Source: Gossypium raimondii (Eukaryota; Streptophyta; Magnoliopsida; Malvales; Malvaceae). From it: 64,000 nt of DNA. Both the position numbers and the translations under genes were made by a program. How positions within the stretch are numbered: position 1 is the stretch's first letter; the number at the start of each line of letters is the position of its first letter. The stretch lies in NCBI RefSeq assembly GCF_025698545.1, contig NC_068570.1, positions 58,299,924-58,363,923 of the forward strand, written 5' to 3'. Below the pieces are notes generated by a model, which ran no database searches, was not told the DNA's origin, and saw nothing but the letters and a program-made list of their open reading frames with translations. Positions 46,362 through 59,742 of this stretch are shown here, piece by piece.

Positions 46362-49098
46362 TTACAAATGATGCAATTTTCGAATACTAACCAACTTCAC
46401 ATCATCCACCACCGGTCCACAGAGAGAACCCGAGTTGTCATTTTTCATGGTGTAAAACGTGCTATAGAACATTATCCTGGTTCGTGTCGAGTCAGCTTTA
46501 AATCGAAGTCTCGCTTGCTTGAATCCTCCTTTGCCTTTTGAGTCATACGTGACCTTGACAGTGTTCTTGTTAGCGAATGCCTCGACCACCATGGAACCTT
46601 CGCATGCATTGTTAGCATCACCAATGGTGAAGGAAAGGACGTAGTCCCCACCAATCGTTGTCCTCACGACTTGTGAGAGGGAACTTTCTTTACCGGCAAT
46701 GAGTTCAATTGCTCGCTTGCCTTCGGGGACGGTGAAGTGGTCGCTGTCGATGTACTTAACGGCTTTGAGGGAGTCGATAATCCAACCAGGTAATGGACTG
46801 TGATCATCTTCAATGTGGGGTGGAATTATGACACCTTCGGATATTGGTCCTGCGAAGATGTAAGGACCTTCTTCGAAATTTCCGTTCTTTAGTAGATTCA
46901 CTGCAAATGTTGGATCAAACATGTTAGCTATCATCAAACTTTCCATCGGGGGTTGAATCAGTTCGGGTTTTAAATTTTCAAATCATTTGAGTTCGGATCA
47001 ATTTTTGGTTATTTTCAGTTCAGACCATTTCAAACCTTGTCATCTTACCTTTAAGTCATTTAAGTTTACTTATTCGGATCATTTCAAATTTAGTTCATTC
47101 TAAGTTCGATTAGATAAATTCAGGCTATTAATTTTTTATAATCAAATCGAGTTTAATGGTTGTCTTTACCTCGGGTGCGTTTTGGAGGGTACAAGGTCTT
47201 CAATGCTATGGAATCAATAAGAGGGCCACAAGCAGCATCTTCCTCCACACCCGGATTATGTATCGAGATCTCAATTACAGACTCAGAAGCCTGGAATGCC
47301 CACGCATACGAATCCCATCCATTGCTACTATACATCGTCTGAATTGGGAACAAACCAAAGTCATTTTTCTCGTAGTTCGGAGAAATCGAAACATTCAACT
47401 TTTCCTCTTGTGCACATGTCCGAGCCGCACTGAAGGTTAGAGAGTAAAACATGCCTTTAATCACCTTAATCTTCTGCTTGATCAATGCCTCATTGCCTAA
47501 CCTAACTGCAAAGCCTCCTTCAGGTACTATTAGCAACATGTCACCTTGTTTTTGACCTGATTTGATGTACTCAACATAGCCTGAAATTTCCCAATTCGGT
47601 ATTGCTTTGGGGCTCATCACTTTAGTTCCTTTCAATTCCGATGGCTTCGGCCCATACTCAAAATTTCCATTTGGCAACAAACCTAAAAAAAATTAAAAAA
47701 TTAAAAATCGAATTTTAGTTCATTTTAAGTGTGACCCTAATTTTTTATGAATCTCATGTGAGAAAGGAATGATGTTGAATGACAAATACAAATGTTATTC
47801 AATAATGTCAAGATGGTCCTACTGAGAAATGTTCTAAGGACCATCAAAGAATCTATGTTGGACCATAGCTCTTATGTTGGAAATGGTTTTAATGAAGAAA
47901 CCAATTTCCCATTTAGATTCTCTTTCAAAAGGAAATGTTTTAATGCATGCACATGCACATCAATGACCAAATGTATAGTTTTTCACTTTTTACTGTATCC
48001 TAAGTTAATCCGCAATGACACGAAAATATTTAAAATATGATAGGAAATACCTGCCAAATTAGTCGTTCTAGTTGAATTTCTAGTTGAATTAACATTTAAC
48101 TTAAAATTCAATGCTATATATAACGAGTAAAAAACACTTAATTTTAAAAACTCTTAAAATCTAGGCCTATGTATGGCTAAAACATGTAGGGGTCAGTTTG
48201 GTAAGATAGATGCCAAAGCTATGCATGTTATTTACTGTCAGGTTGTCGTGGAAAATGTGCCAAATCGATCTGGTTTCACGTGGATGAAGGGTGCAGCATA
48301 TGTAGCATGCAATTTTATTAACTTTTGTCTTACGACAAGCTAAAATATTATACAAACTTTTGTATAATTTTTTTTTATTATGTTAGATCAAAATCAAATT
48401 AATTATTTTATTAAAAATTTCATTTATTTTTCTTAAATTTATTTTACGTTAGAGCAAGATATATATGATACATCACATGTAATTATCTGATTATCTCGTC
48501 AATCATGTTATTTTTAACAAGTAGAAATAAACGAAATTTTTATAAAAAAAGATCAATTTTTATCTAATGTATAAAGATTAATCTACTTATTTTTTTAATA
48601 AAAAAGATAAAATACAATTTAATTTTTAATACAGGGGCTTCCATAATATTATTTCTGTCTAAGAACAGTAGATGGAGGGTGATTAATGGTCTCCAACTAA
48701 CATGGAAAAGGAGAAAAAAAGATGGAACTTGAGATGCATTTAATTAGGCTAAACAATACAAGATTTCAACTTCATCTTCCTCACTTGTGTGTTAAGAGTT
48801 TAAAAGAAAAAGTAATATTTCGAAGAGCCATGAAATGCGTTTCATTCTTATGAAAAATTACATAATTCTCAATCATATGATTAAAAAACGAGATAAATAA
48901 TCACCACATCTCACGAATATATATCAAATCATTTTACTACATATACACACATAAAAGTAACACTCAATGAAAAAAAAAGGCAATGCAAAGAAGCTTTAGC
49001 ATGGATTATAGAGAAGTGAGCTTACCATCATTGAGAGAAGAGGCTAATTGAGAAGTGGCGCAAAATAAAAACAACACCACTGCTATGATTCTCTGCAT
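46362..49098 (-). CDS. DUF642 cell-wall protein (374 aa, 3 exons)
   Basis: Exons in transcript order: 49,026-49,098; 47,170-47,682; 46,362-46,900. All are GT-AG and total 1,125 bp. A signal peptide is clear (MQRIIAVVLFLFCATSQLAS). Two tandem DUF642/galactose-binding-like domains follow, each opening with NGNFE-G (LLPNGNFEYGP near residue 27; NLLKNGNFEEGP near 197) and each closing with a CGP block (DAACGPLIDSIALK; SLCGPVVDDVKLV). The family (At3g08030, At5g11420, At2g41800; memory) is secreted, binds wall polysaccharides and has been linked to pectin methylesterase control. Length and domain order are normal and no lesion was seen. The start is fixed by the signal peptide. Intron 1 (1,343 bp) holds a MITE relic. 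Confidence 0.95.
48360..48655. repeat. MITE family A relic in DUF642 intron 1
   Basis: The right end, read on the other strand, is AATATTATGGAAGCCCCTG, the family TIR region, and inner segments TTAGATCAAAATC and ATCTAATGTATAAAGATTAA match the other copies. The left TIR is not clear. Confidence 0.65.
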
Positions 49099-49364
49099 TT
49101 TTTTTAAAAAAAAGGGCCAAAACAGGGAGAGGAAAGAAAGAAAAAGGGAAGGAAAAAGTAGAGAATTTGAATGGGAAAATCATGAGGGCTAGTGTGAGGC
49201 TTTTATTTGCTTAGTTCTACAAGAAAGCCCTTACTATTTACCAAAACTACATGAATGCCATTGTATTTTATATATAGTTTAGTGATTAATTTAATATTTA
49301 TTTAATCTACTAACAAGTAACAATGTATCTAATTAAAGAAAATAGGAAGTAGAAATTAGAACTC

Positions 49365-49445
49365 CGTGTGTTGGTCTAATGGTCATGATTTTTATCACTC
49401 CAGCTGTGGTCTGAATTCAAGTCGTGTTACTGTTAGGGTTTAATT
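49365..49445 (+). mobile_element. tRNA-derived SINE head
   Basis: A pol III box A-like TGGTCTAATGG (49,372-49,382) and box B-like ATTCAAGTC (~49,415) are ~33 bp apart, the arrangement of plant tRNA-derived SINEs. The 3' extent is not defined. Confidence 0.65.
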
Positions 49446-50639
49446 CACCAACAAAATAGAAATTGCAAAATCCTATTTTAGGGTAAGGGTCATATTGGTT
49501 CGATTCGGTTGGGTTTTTTTAGATTTGTTGAACTGTTCGTTATAATTCGATTAAGCTCGATTCGGTTTTTAGTTTTTCATATTAATTTTGGGTTTTAGAT
49601 TTTTTGACTTATTTTGACCAAATGAACTTTGGTTTATGGATTTTGAATATTATTTAACAAAATTTCAAGGTCTTTTTCATAAATATTTCTAAAAATAATA
49701 AATTTTCAAGAACTTTTAAATTGTTTTCACTATTTTAAGTATAAAATATTTATTCTTATATTATAAAAATTAAAAATTAATTATATATTAAATAGAAAAT
49801 AGAATTAGGTTTGGTTTCGGGTAACTTTGGTTTTTAAACTTGCATTCCGTAAACTATCCAAATACCTTGTTTGAAGTCAGCTTTCAGTTGTTCTTGCTCA
49901 ACCCTAATTGTGGGTGTGACATAATCTAATAATAGATTAAAAGTTATCCCGTGTTAATTAACTAATTTGTGACAATTAATGAAAATAAAAACTTTTAAGA
50001 GATTTAAAAATAAATATTAATAATTTTATTTAACAAGAAAAAATAAAATTGTAACTTTATTTAAAGAAAATCAACCTATATTTATATAAGAATTATTGTT
50101 TGATACATTGATAGTGAATTTTCTTTTACTCTTACCTTAATTTTAATTTTTTAGTAAATACAACTTAAGGATACGTGCTAATTCTTTTAATTTGCTTGTT
50201 AAAAAACCTTCACTACTACTATATAAAGCTAAAAATCATTTTGTAAGCTAAATTTGAATTATAAATTTTGGAAGGGCAAAATACAATTCTACTATTATAC
50301 TGCTAATTTATAACTTTATAATTTTTAGAATGACTTTAATACAATTTTATTATTTTTGCAAGTAAAGTCACTGCATATCCCTTTTATCCCTGAATAAATC
50401 AAATAATTATCTTTTATATAGTCACTAATTTTACCAAATAATGAACAATTCATTATAGAGGACTAAAATACAATTTTAAAAATTTAAGAGTCAAAATCAA
50501 AAAAATTATTTAGAAAAAACTTAAATTGAATAAAGGGATACTTCCTGCCTCTTTAGTTACACCCCTTTAGTCACTAGTAACATGCTCTTTTTATCTTGTA
50601 GAGTGTAGTAAAAGGATTTTAATATATTATATATATAAA

Positions 50640-50750
50640 CATATAACAGTTATAAAGTTCTAATATTAACGCGATTAGTGCGACTTGAACTCAGACCACA
50701 CCTATAATGGCGACTATCCTGACCATCAGGTTAACATACGGGTTCATCAA
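50640..50750 (-). mobile_element. tRNA-derived SINE head, minus strand
   Basis: On the minus strand CTGATGGTCAGG (box A-like) is followed by GGTCTGAGTTCAAGTC (box B). It shares GGTCTGA(G/A)TTCAAGTC with the copy at 49,365, in the opposite orientation. Confidence 0.65.
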
Positions 50751-51369
50751 TCTTTAAGTAAATACTAATTCCAGGTAGGCGATTTTAATTAAAAACCTTA
50801 AATGGCTGAATTTGGTAATACATTTGGATTATTTATATATAAGCCTGTCTTAAAAATTGGGGACTCAATTGCTTGCTACAATGCTTGTGGTTCTTAAATA
50901 AATGAAACGTAATTTAGATGTGAAAAAATGATTTCAGATTTGGTGTTCTTCTGGTGAAGGTTTAGGACAAGCTATTTCAAAGCCACGTGGGATATTTATC
51001 CTCAAATTGTTGTGTCGGTTAAGGATTAATTTTGTGTAAGAAAAATAACTATTTCAATTTCACGAGATTAAGTAATTTATACTCTTGATTATATATATAG
51101 TTTTAAAATAATATTTAATATCTTAATTTGGTATTTTTTTAATTTGGTCCTTCAATTTTTTGTTCATATTAGTTTTTAACTTTAGCAATTTTTCTCGATT
51201 TTTATTTGACATGGCACTACGAGATTGTGTTACATTATCACAAAAAATTTATAAAAACATTATAATTTTTAGATGAAGTCTTAGCATAATATCAATGTGC
51301 TATGTCATCATATGGATCAAAACTAGAAAAAAAAATGGTCAAGTTAAGAGATTAAGGGCATGTTTGATG

Positions 51370-51750
51370 AACTGTTGAAAATCTTAGATCAAAGAGTAAA
51401 CTGGTCGTTTTTGTTAAATTTTTATTTATTTTTACTATTAAAATCTGGCATAGCCAGGAGTAAAGTCGGAATTTTTTTTTTAGATTTTGATAAGAGTTAA
51501 AATATAATTTCACAATTATATTACCTCCCCGCGTGTTCTGGGCATGGCTAACGAGATAATTAAATAATGACACATGACGTGCCACATGTATCTCATGCTG
51601 ACGTGTAAGAACCAGTTATTAACAATAAAAATAGATAAAATTTTTAATAAAAAAATAATTTACTTTTTGATCCAATATATAAAAACTAATTAGTCCATTT
51701 TTTTAAGTAGAAACCATAAAATGTAATTCCAACAGAGTTACTTTTATTAC
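51370..51750. repeat. MITE family A relic, intergenic
   Basis: The right end, read on the other strand, is AGTAATAAAAGTAACTCTG, a degenerate family TIR. The inner arms TTAGATCAAAGAGTAAACTGG and TTTTGATCCAATATAT match. The left TIR is lost. Confidence 0.6.
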
Positions 51751-54293
51751 TCTTTTGTCTAATAAATAATTTTCAAACAAATATCAAATAATAATGACCA
51801 AAATCCTTTTGGGAAAGGCACATGGGATAGGGAAGATGGACCAAATTGAATTACTTGAATTTGGTTGTCTTGTCAAGCCAACTTTTATAGTCCATTATTT
51901 TTTAATTAGGTTTGCTCGTGGGGGGATTAACAACAAAACATCACAATCAAGTCATATTACAACACATTGATAGACAAAAAAAAAAGGGTTTGGGGCAAGA
52001 TTTTAGATCTTATCCGAGGCAAACCATGTGCAAATGCAAGCGAGGATTTTGATTTGAGTTTGGCATTGATTTTAGGACTTTCAATTGTTTTTCTTTTCTT
52101 TTTTCTATTCTTTGTTTGTCGGCAATAATTCTAAAGTTTATTATTGTTGACATGTGCAATAACATTATGGGGATGGGGACTTTGAGATTGGATGAAAGTT
52201 TCAAGAAGTTGCATCTAAAACAATTAACAATTTACATGCAAAATCATTTAGATGTTTGATACTCGCATTAGTTTGGGTCGAGTTGGATCAAATCGAAAAA
52301 ATTTATGAATTTAAATTTTAAAATATGGAGATTAATGGGTAATTTTAGTTCAAAAATCTTAAGTTGTCAATAAGGTATTTGTTTAATTTGTACTTGTGAA
52401 TTTTGGGTTTTGAGCACTTAAGTTTAAGATTTAATATGTGTAGTTGTAATGTGAGCTTTTTAGTTTCACTATGTGTGACTATCATATGTGAGTTTTAATC
52501 TAAATTATTTTGATTTTTAGTCCTTTTGTTCGATATTAGTTTGATTATACTTTGTAGTTGCTCAAGCATATATTTGTAATTATACTTAAATTTTATTGTA
52601 CTAGTAAACTCTCAAAAGATGTTTTTCAGACGTAGAATTATTTGAGATGAATTTTCGTTAGAACTGTTTATTAACTTGTGATCGGTTAATTTATTTGAAT
52701 GCATCGAGTGTGGATATTATTGTAATTCTCTATAATTAATGGATTTCTCCCTCTCACATCAATACAATCTGCCAAGGCAAGTTTCTAGAGCAGTGGCATG
52801 CTTAAATTTTATAATTTTACTTATCTATTAGTATGTTTAACTAAAATATATTGATTATTTCCTTTTGTTGAGGATTTTGTGAAGACAATCTCATGGTTAT
52901 AAGTGGAGAAGAGATTCGATTAAACAAACTACTTTTCAAGGATCTTAATCTGATCTACTTACCTTATATATTAAGATATGCAATTCAAGAAGATATGAGC
53001 TAATTTTATGAAGATTTTATCTTAATGCTTTGTAACCTTATATTAAGTGTATTTGATTTGATGAAATTTGGATATATCAAGATAGAAACTTTGTGAAGCT
53101 GGATTCATTAGAATTTTATGAAAGTCATGTTCAACCTTGAAAGAGGTAATTGTTGAGACAGATATGAGAGCAGTGCTTCACGCAATGCTCGGTACTCTTG
53201 ACACTACACAAGGCACATAATTTGTCTTATTTAGAATAAAAAATCCTTTGTACCAAAATAATTGGGTCATGACTTAGATGATATTATAGACATGTACACT
53301 GACCCATATTCGAAGATCAATCTTGCGGAGCAACAAATCTTTGAAGATTGAATCAATCAAGATCAAGCAAATCAAATCTCTTATTTTGTGGAGATTGGCT
53401 TGATTGATTTGAAAACTTATTTTGGAGATCTTTGAATCATTTTGGATTTTATAAAAATATTTGAATCAAGTCCCTTAAACTTTTATGTATTGGAAGCTCG
53501 AGTAAGTTACATGTAGAGCACTTAATTTATTCATTAAGAATTCATGACTATGAATGCATTTTGTAAGTAAACAAGTGAGTCGCTTAGTTTACACTCTAAG
53601 TTTTCAAGAGAAAAACTTAAAACAAAATGATCTAAATCTTAAGTACAATCTTATTATACGAGATTAAAAGACGATAGATTATCTCTCCACTAACGTAAAA
53701 TAATCATTGCGTCGATTTTTGTTTTCTGCTACAATGCTGACTCTCAATGAACTATTCCAGGATTTGAAAGAAAAACAATTACATGCAAAAGAAAAAACAA
53801 AATGTTTATCTCTCATCATCTACTGAAAGAATAAAAAAGAAAAAGCCCTGGTTTTCTATACTAAATTATTTAATGTTTTGTTGTTAAATAAGAAATAAAG
53901 TTTGAAGCGATTGATAGGCAGAATATTTCTGGGTAAAATGTTGGTCCAAGATCCCAATTTGATAGCTTATACAATTAACCAATATAAAATAAAGATATGT
54001 CCAAATCATTCTTTTATATTACTCACATTGTCTTGTCTGTTCCATGCAATTTACTAACTTAATTATTGGATCAAATTCTGGTAACAAGTGATTGACAGAA
54101 GGGGTCTCTGACAAAATTTTAGGATTTCAAGTTTCAACTATATATTAAATTACATTTTGGCAGGGATTTGCAGTTTCCTATGAAATAGATCTCAAGAATA
54201 AAAAACAAAATGTAGAAGTGCAAAAAAATGGTGTTAATTGCATATTGGTAAAAATTGAAAATTTACATAATTTTAAATTATTTATTTAATTAT
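51751..54293. other. Intergenic, no gene supported
   Basis: 52,600-53,700 has a somewhat different base use and looks like the non-coding part of an old LTR element, but no LTR ends or coding motifs were found. Confidence 0.45.
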
Positions 54294-56089
54294 TGCCGAA
54301 ACCATTTTTTAAGAACACAAAAATTTAGTTGTCGACTTTTAAACAAAAATTGGAGTCGCCACCGATCCTTGATTGAGGTGTGATCGACTCACCTTAAAAA
54401 TAATTTTGGTCTGCGAAATTTGAGAAAACAAGTTCGGGAGTCAGTTACGCACAAGGAAGGGTTAGCACCCTCGCAACGCCCAAAATCGGTACCGAATTTG
54501 ATTATTTAATGTCTTGGTGTCGAAAATTTGAGAAGATTTTAAAAGAAAACTCTTTTTCTCGTGAAGGAATCAAAATAATAAAACATTCTTATTTTAAAGA
54601 AATAAAACATCACACCCAGTGAGTTAGGGCACAATATTTTTAAATCTTCAAAATTAAGTTTGTCTTTTGATTTAGAAATTCTTATTTCGAGATAACAAAA
54701 TGTCATGACCAGTAAGTTAGGACCCGACATTTTTGGATTCCCGAGAATAAGCCTTCATTTGAAATTTGTGTAAATTTATTGCAAAATAAATACTTGGCTC
54801 TCTAAATCCATCGAGAAAAAAAATAATCGAAATCCAGTAAGTTAGGACACGATCTTTCTCGAGAATCATGAATGCCAAATATTTTAAAAATTTATAAAAT
54901 ATGATGATTTTAATGCTTTGACGCAACCAAAATATACATTTTCTAAAAGGTACGTTAAAAAGTTGATGTACAATTATGAAGCAGATACTCTAATTTAATT
55001 TGTACATGTATAAATATTTACATAATGCATATATGCACAAGCACAATTTACAAGTGAATTTGAAAATAGGTGTGTGCATATATTAAGCACACATATATTA
55101 ATATACATATATAAAAAAGTAATGAAAATATAAAACCAAAAACTAATAAAATGCATGTATATATGTATATTAAAATTGTGAAAATAAATTAAAAGTATAA
55201 AAGTATGTATATGTGTATATATTTACAAAAGTAAAGTAAAACAAATGTTTTTGGAATTAAAATATAAAAGATATATATGTTTTGTAAAAATGTATGTATT
55301 TATAAAATGGAAATATAATATATTAAGAAATTATGAAAATGTATATATATGTATACAGAAGTTAAGAAATAAAATGAAAATAAAAAATGTATAAAATGTA
55401 TGCAGGTATACATATACTACATAAAATGCATTATATATATTACAAAACTATGCCAAAAAAATGCATATATGTATTATATATAAAAAGATAATGCGTGTAT
55501 GAAGATAGAAATAATGATAATAACAGTGATAGTAGATAATATAATAATAAATAATGGTATAATGATAAACATAAAAAAAGAATATATACAAAAAAAAAAG
55601 CTAAAAATGGACTAAATTGAACTTAAAAAACAAAAAAAATGGGGTAGATCCGAAAATACATAAAAAGAGGACAAACTTGAACACGCGAACAACTATGAGG
55701 GACTAAAAGGGAAATTAATCCCACCCTCCAAAACATTGCGTAGCGAGGGACCAAATTGAAACAGAAATGAAATATGCGGCTAATTTAAAAAACACAAAAT
55801 GAGTTTAATTGAAGTGCGTCGCAAAAAGGAGGGACTAAATGCACAAATTTCCCATTCAAGGCCAGAACGCGCAAATCCTCCCCTCCGGGTCGAGTCACCG
55901 CGTGGGTCATGGCCACCTAAACGGCGCCGTTTTGCTAATACAATTTAAAACAATTTTTTTTTAATTTCATTTGCAGCATAAAGGAAAGAAAAAAAAACAA
56001 AAAGAGAGCAAAGGCTCTGCTAGGGTTTTCAACCCATTCTCCGCGCCGCCGTTCAACCGCGCGCTGGGGCTCCGATCGCGACGGAGGTG

Positions 56090-56375
56090 TGTTATGGTTC
56101 TTATTATGGTTCTATTATTTTTACGTGGGTTATAATAATTAGTTAAAGTGCTGCACTTTTGTTAAATACGTTTAGTAATACGGTGAGTTTGGATTGAACA
56201 AAACGGGTGGGTTTAGTAGAATTCGGTTATGGGTTGACTATATTACGTGTAACAGAAAAGAGGTTGGGCATGAAATTGAATATTGAATTTTCAGCTTCTC
56301 TGCTCTTTAGCTCTTTCTCTCTCGATTCTTTTCTTCTTCTTAGATTCTATTTCTTCTCGAGAACATTCTTCAACA
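56090..56375 (+). repeat. 5' LTR of the chromovirus
   Basis: 286 bp; about 8 differences from the 3' LTR, clustered in the first half. Confidence 0.93.
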
Positions 56376-56400
56376 AAGGTATCAGAGCTATACGATCTTC

Positions 56401-57519
56401 ATGACCGGCGACGATGTAACCACGAGGATGCAAAAAGAACTGGGTCAGATCCAAGGTGAACTTTCTCACATCCAATCAGAGTTTTCTCAGCTAGATGCTC
56501 GTTTGAAGGGACTTCAGGAAGATATCAAATCGGAGGTACGTACTGAACTTTGTTCCGAGCTGCATACTCTGTTTGAGCAATATTTTGGTTAGGGACCTTC
56601 AGTGGCCGTGGGATGTGCGGGTAGCAGCAAGGGCAAGGGTATTCTAAGATCTGCGCCCGGATTTTCGTGGCAGGAACATGTGATAGTATCTCCGATGGCG
56701 GATTTGGGTCATTCTAATTCCTTGTCACGGGGAATACTTGTTGAAACGGATCGTGGCTCGTTTAGTATGGCATGTCCGATGTTCAATAGCGACAACTTCC
56801 GTGGATAGTGGTCCAAACTTGAGCAATATTTTGAAGCAGAAGAGATCGGGGACCATGCTAAGGTTCGCTTGTGATGCTACATTTGGAAGGTAAAGCTTTT
56901 TAGTGGCATCATTTCTTTGCTAGGAGACATAGAGGGTTGTATCAACTGTCATGAGAAATGTATGCCAGGGGGTTGAGGGAACGATGGGCTGAGGGAACGA
57001 TTCGGGTCAGACTCTTTTCTTGATCCAATAGGGGAGTTAGTGTCCCTTAAACAAATCGGTTCTGTCGATCAGTATCATGATGGGTTCTTGAGTCTGCTGA
57101 ATCAGCTTAACTTGCCTGAAATGTATGCGCTGAGTATATTTCTCAGTAATCTTAAGCCTGAGATAGGCCAATATCTCAGGTTGTTTAAACCTTAGTCATT
57201 GGTTGAAGGATTCAACTTAGCTCGACAAGTGGAAAATATTATGTTTGGTCCAGCTAAGCATGATAATATACTGCCTGTAGGAGCGAATGGGAGCCGACCA
57301 TTGTTGCCTGTAGCAAGAAATTTTAGAAATCATAGTTTCAGTTCAACAAACGAGTCAATAACTGGAAAAGGCAGTTTGAAAATTCCTTCAAAATCTTTAT
57401 CGCAGGCGGAGTTGGAAGATAGGAGAAAGAAATGCCTTTGTTTCTGGTGTGGTCTCAAGTATTCTCCTGGCCACAAGTGTTCTAAGTCTCAGGTTTATCA
57501 GCTAGTGGTGGAACCGTAG
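56401..57519 (+). pseudogene. Chromovirus gag, interrupted
   Basis: The gag start MTGDDVTTRMQKEL is followed by a heptad-like coiled stretch (LGQIQGELSHIQ). The capsid-like part is broken by stops near 56,590, 56,806 and 57,193 and by at least one frame change. The last open part (57,199-57,519) ends in the zinc knuckle CFWCGLKYSPGHKC, the C-x2-C-x7-H-x-C variant seen in this group. Confidence 0.8.
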
Positions 57520-57540
57520 GAAGACGGTCATTTTGAAGTA

Positions 57541-57960
57541 ATGAGTCTTTCTCAAGATGATTTCCAGGACTGTCCTGAGCAGTTGGAATCTATGGAGTTA
57601 GGGTCGGGAAGTTCTACGCCGGTGTTATCTTTGCATGCGTTGCATGGCTCACAAGGTCACAACACTATGAGGTTTCCAGCAATGATCGATCAAGTTGAAG
57701 TGGTAGTTTTGGTAGATTCAAGTAGTACACACAATTTCATCGATTTTAGGGTGGCTAAACGGTTACAATTGGCCATTAAACCTGAACCTAACTTAAAGGT
57801 GATGGTGGCAAATGGTGTCAAACTAACCACCCATGGAGTATGTAAGGCAATATGATGGGAAGCTCAGGGAAATCAATTTACAACTACTTTTTTAGTTCTC
57901 TCAGTCAAAGGGTTTGACTTAGTTCTGGGAATTTAGTGGCTGCTTTAATTAGGGCCGATT
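57541..57960 (+). pseudogene. Chromovirus aspartic protease, broken
   Basis: The catalytic-site region reads LVDSSSTHNFI (~57,710-57,742), so the usual DSG triad appears as DSS, which should remove activity. There is a TGA at 57,853 and a TAG near 57,934 inside the LVLGI-W-L segment. Confidence 0.75.
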
Positions 57961-59742
57961 GTGTGGGACTTTGCAGAGCTGACTAAGCGATTTCAGTTTA
58001 GAAACCAGAAATGCAATTTAAAGGGTACTGTTCCGGGGCCAATGCAGATTGTTTCGAGTGGCCGGTTTTCTAAATGTATGAGTTTGGCAGGTTTTGGGCC
58101 TTGTCCAATGCTTTTAACTTCTTGTAACCAGACTGTGATTGAGTTGAATTTGGAGTCTTCACCTCCTGAGTTACAAAAATTGCTTGCAGATTTTGACGAT
58201 ATTTTTCAGGTTCTTACTCAACTACCACCCCCTAGATTCCACGACCATAAGATTCCATTAGTCAATGAATCCCAGTTGGTGAAAATGCGGCCTTATCGGT
58301 ATCCAACAGTGCAGAAAACCGAAATTAAAAGACTAGTTCGAGAAATGTTACAGGCTGGGATTATTCGAGACAACAATAGCCCTCTTGCTTCTCCAGTGTT
58401 TATGGTCAAGAAGAAGGATGGGAGTTGGCGTCTTTGTATCGACTACAGACAACTGAATCAGTTGACAGTTAAAGACAAATTTCCCATTTCTATCATTGAA
58501 GAGTTGTTAGATGAATTGGGACAAGCATATTTTTTCTCTAAGTTGGACCTGCGTTCTGGTTATCACCAAATTCGAATAAGTGAACAGGACGTTTTCAAAA
58601 CGGCATTTCGAACCCATGAGGGTCATTACGAGTTCTTGGTCGTGCCATTCGGCTTGACCAATTCACCTTCGAGCTTTCAGGCCTTGATAAATTCGGTGTT
58701 CCGGTCTATGTTAAAAAGATCAGTGTTGGTATTTTTTGATGATATCCTTGTTTATTCGAGAGGTTGGTCTGACCATTTGGATCATTTACGAGCAGTTTTG
58801 CGGTTACTTCGAGAAAATCAGTTGTTTGCTAAAAGGTCTAAATGTAGTTTTGGAGCTACACATGTGGAATATTTAGGCCACATCATCGCCCAGGGGACTG
58901 TTAGCATGGATCGATCAAAGGTAATGAGTGTATTAGATTGGCCTCCTCCAAAATCAATTAAAGAAGTACGGGGATTCCTTGGCTTGTCGGGTTATTATAG
59001 GAGGTTTATACGGGGGAACGGGTTAATGGCTAAGCCGCTCACTATTCTTTTGCGTAAGGGGGTCTTATGGGAGTGGACCAAACAAGAACAACGAACATTC
59101 GAGCACCTCAAGTCAGCGATTTGTCAAGCCCCAGTTCTAACTCTACCGAATTTTCAGGAACAATTTTGTATTGAAACAGATGCTAGTGGGAAAGGAGTGG
59201 GCGCTGTTCTTCAACAAAAGGGAAAGCCAATAGCCTTCTTTAGTAAGGCTTTGGGAGTAAAATACCAAGCTTTATCCATATATGATAATGAGATGATGGC
59301 AGTGTTACTAGCAGTAAAAAAATGGCATTCTTACATTGTGGGTCGACCTTTTGTCATAAAAACGGATCATCAGGGTTTGAAATTTCTTTCGGAACAACAA
59401 GCTATTACACCCTATCAACAAAAGTGGGTGGCTAAGATGCTTGGTTATGATTATTCAATCATGTATCGAAAAGGGGCGCAAAACGCAATAGCAGATACAT
59501 TATCTAGGAAACCCTCAGAAACGGAGCATCAGTTGTTGCAATGTGAAGGCACTATGGAGTCAGATTGGTCTACAATTTGGGACAAGATTGTTGGTTTGTA
59601 TGAGAGTGATCCAAAACTTGCGCGACTTTGTGAGCAAATGCGTGTGCAGCCACTGTTGCATTCCAAATACTCATGGCATGACACCTTTTTGCGTAGGAAA
59701 AACAAAGTCGTGGTTGGCAAGGATGCCACATTGCGAAAGTAG
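57961..59742 (+). pseudogene. Chromovirus reverse transcriptase and RNase H (593 open codons)
   Basis: This is the longest open frame in the window. RT motifs: FMVKKKDGSWRLCIDYRQL, SKLDLRSGYHQIR, FEFLV/VPFGLTN and catalytic FFDDILVYSR (~58,735), then FLGLSGYYRRFI. RNase H: IETDASGKGVGAVL, YDNEMMAVLLAVKKW and KTDHQGLKFL, ending IADTLSRKP. The domain looks intact by motif, but gag, protease and integrase are broken, so the element is not autonomous. A stop at 59,740-59,742 separates it from integrase. Confidence 0.88.

Larger units (their letters stand above)
49099..51369. other. DUF642 upstream region and spacer with SINE-like pieces
   Basis: Very AT-rich. Two SINE-like heads are listed separately. 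51,110-51,350 resembles the diffuse TTTGGTCC-type repeat. No gene seen. Confidence 0.5.

Noticed and set aside
49365-49445. tRNA gene
   Set aside because: Only box A and box B similarity; no acceptor stem or cloverleaf could be drawn, so SINE is the better reading.
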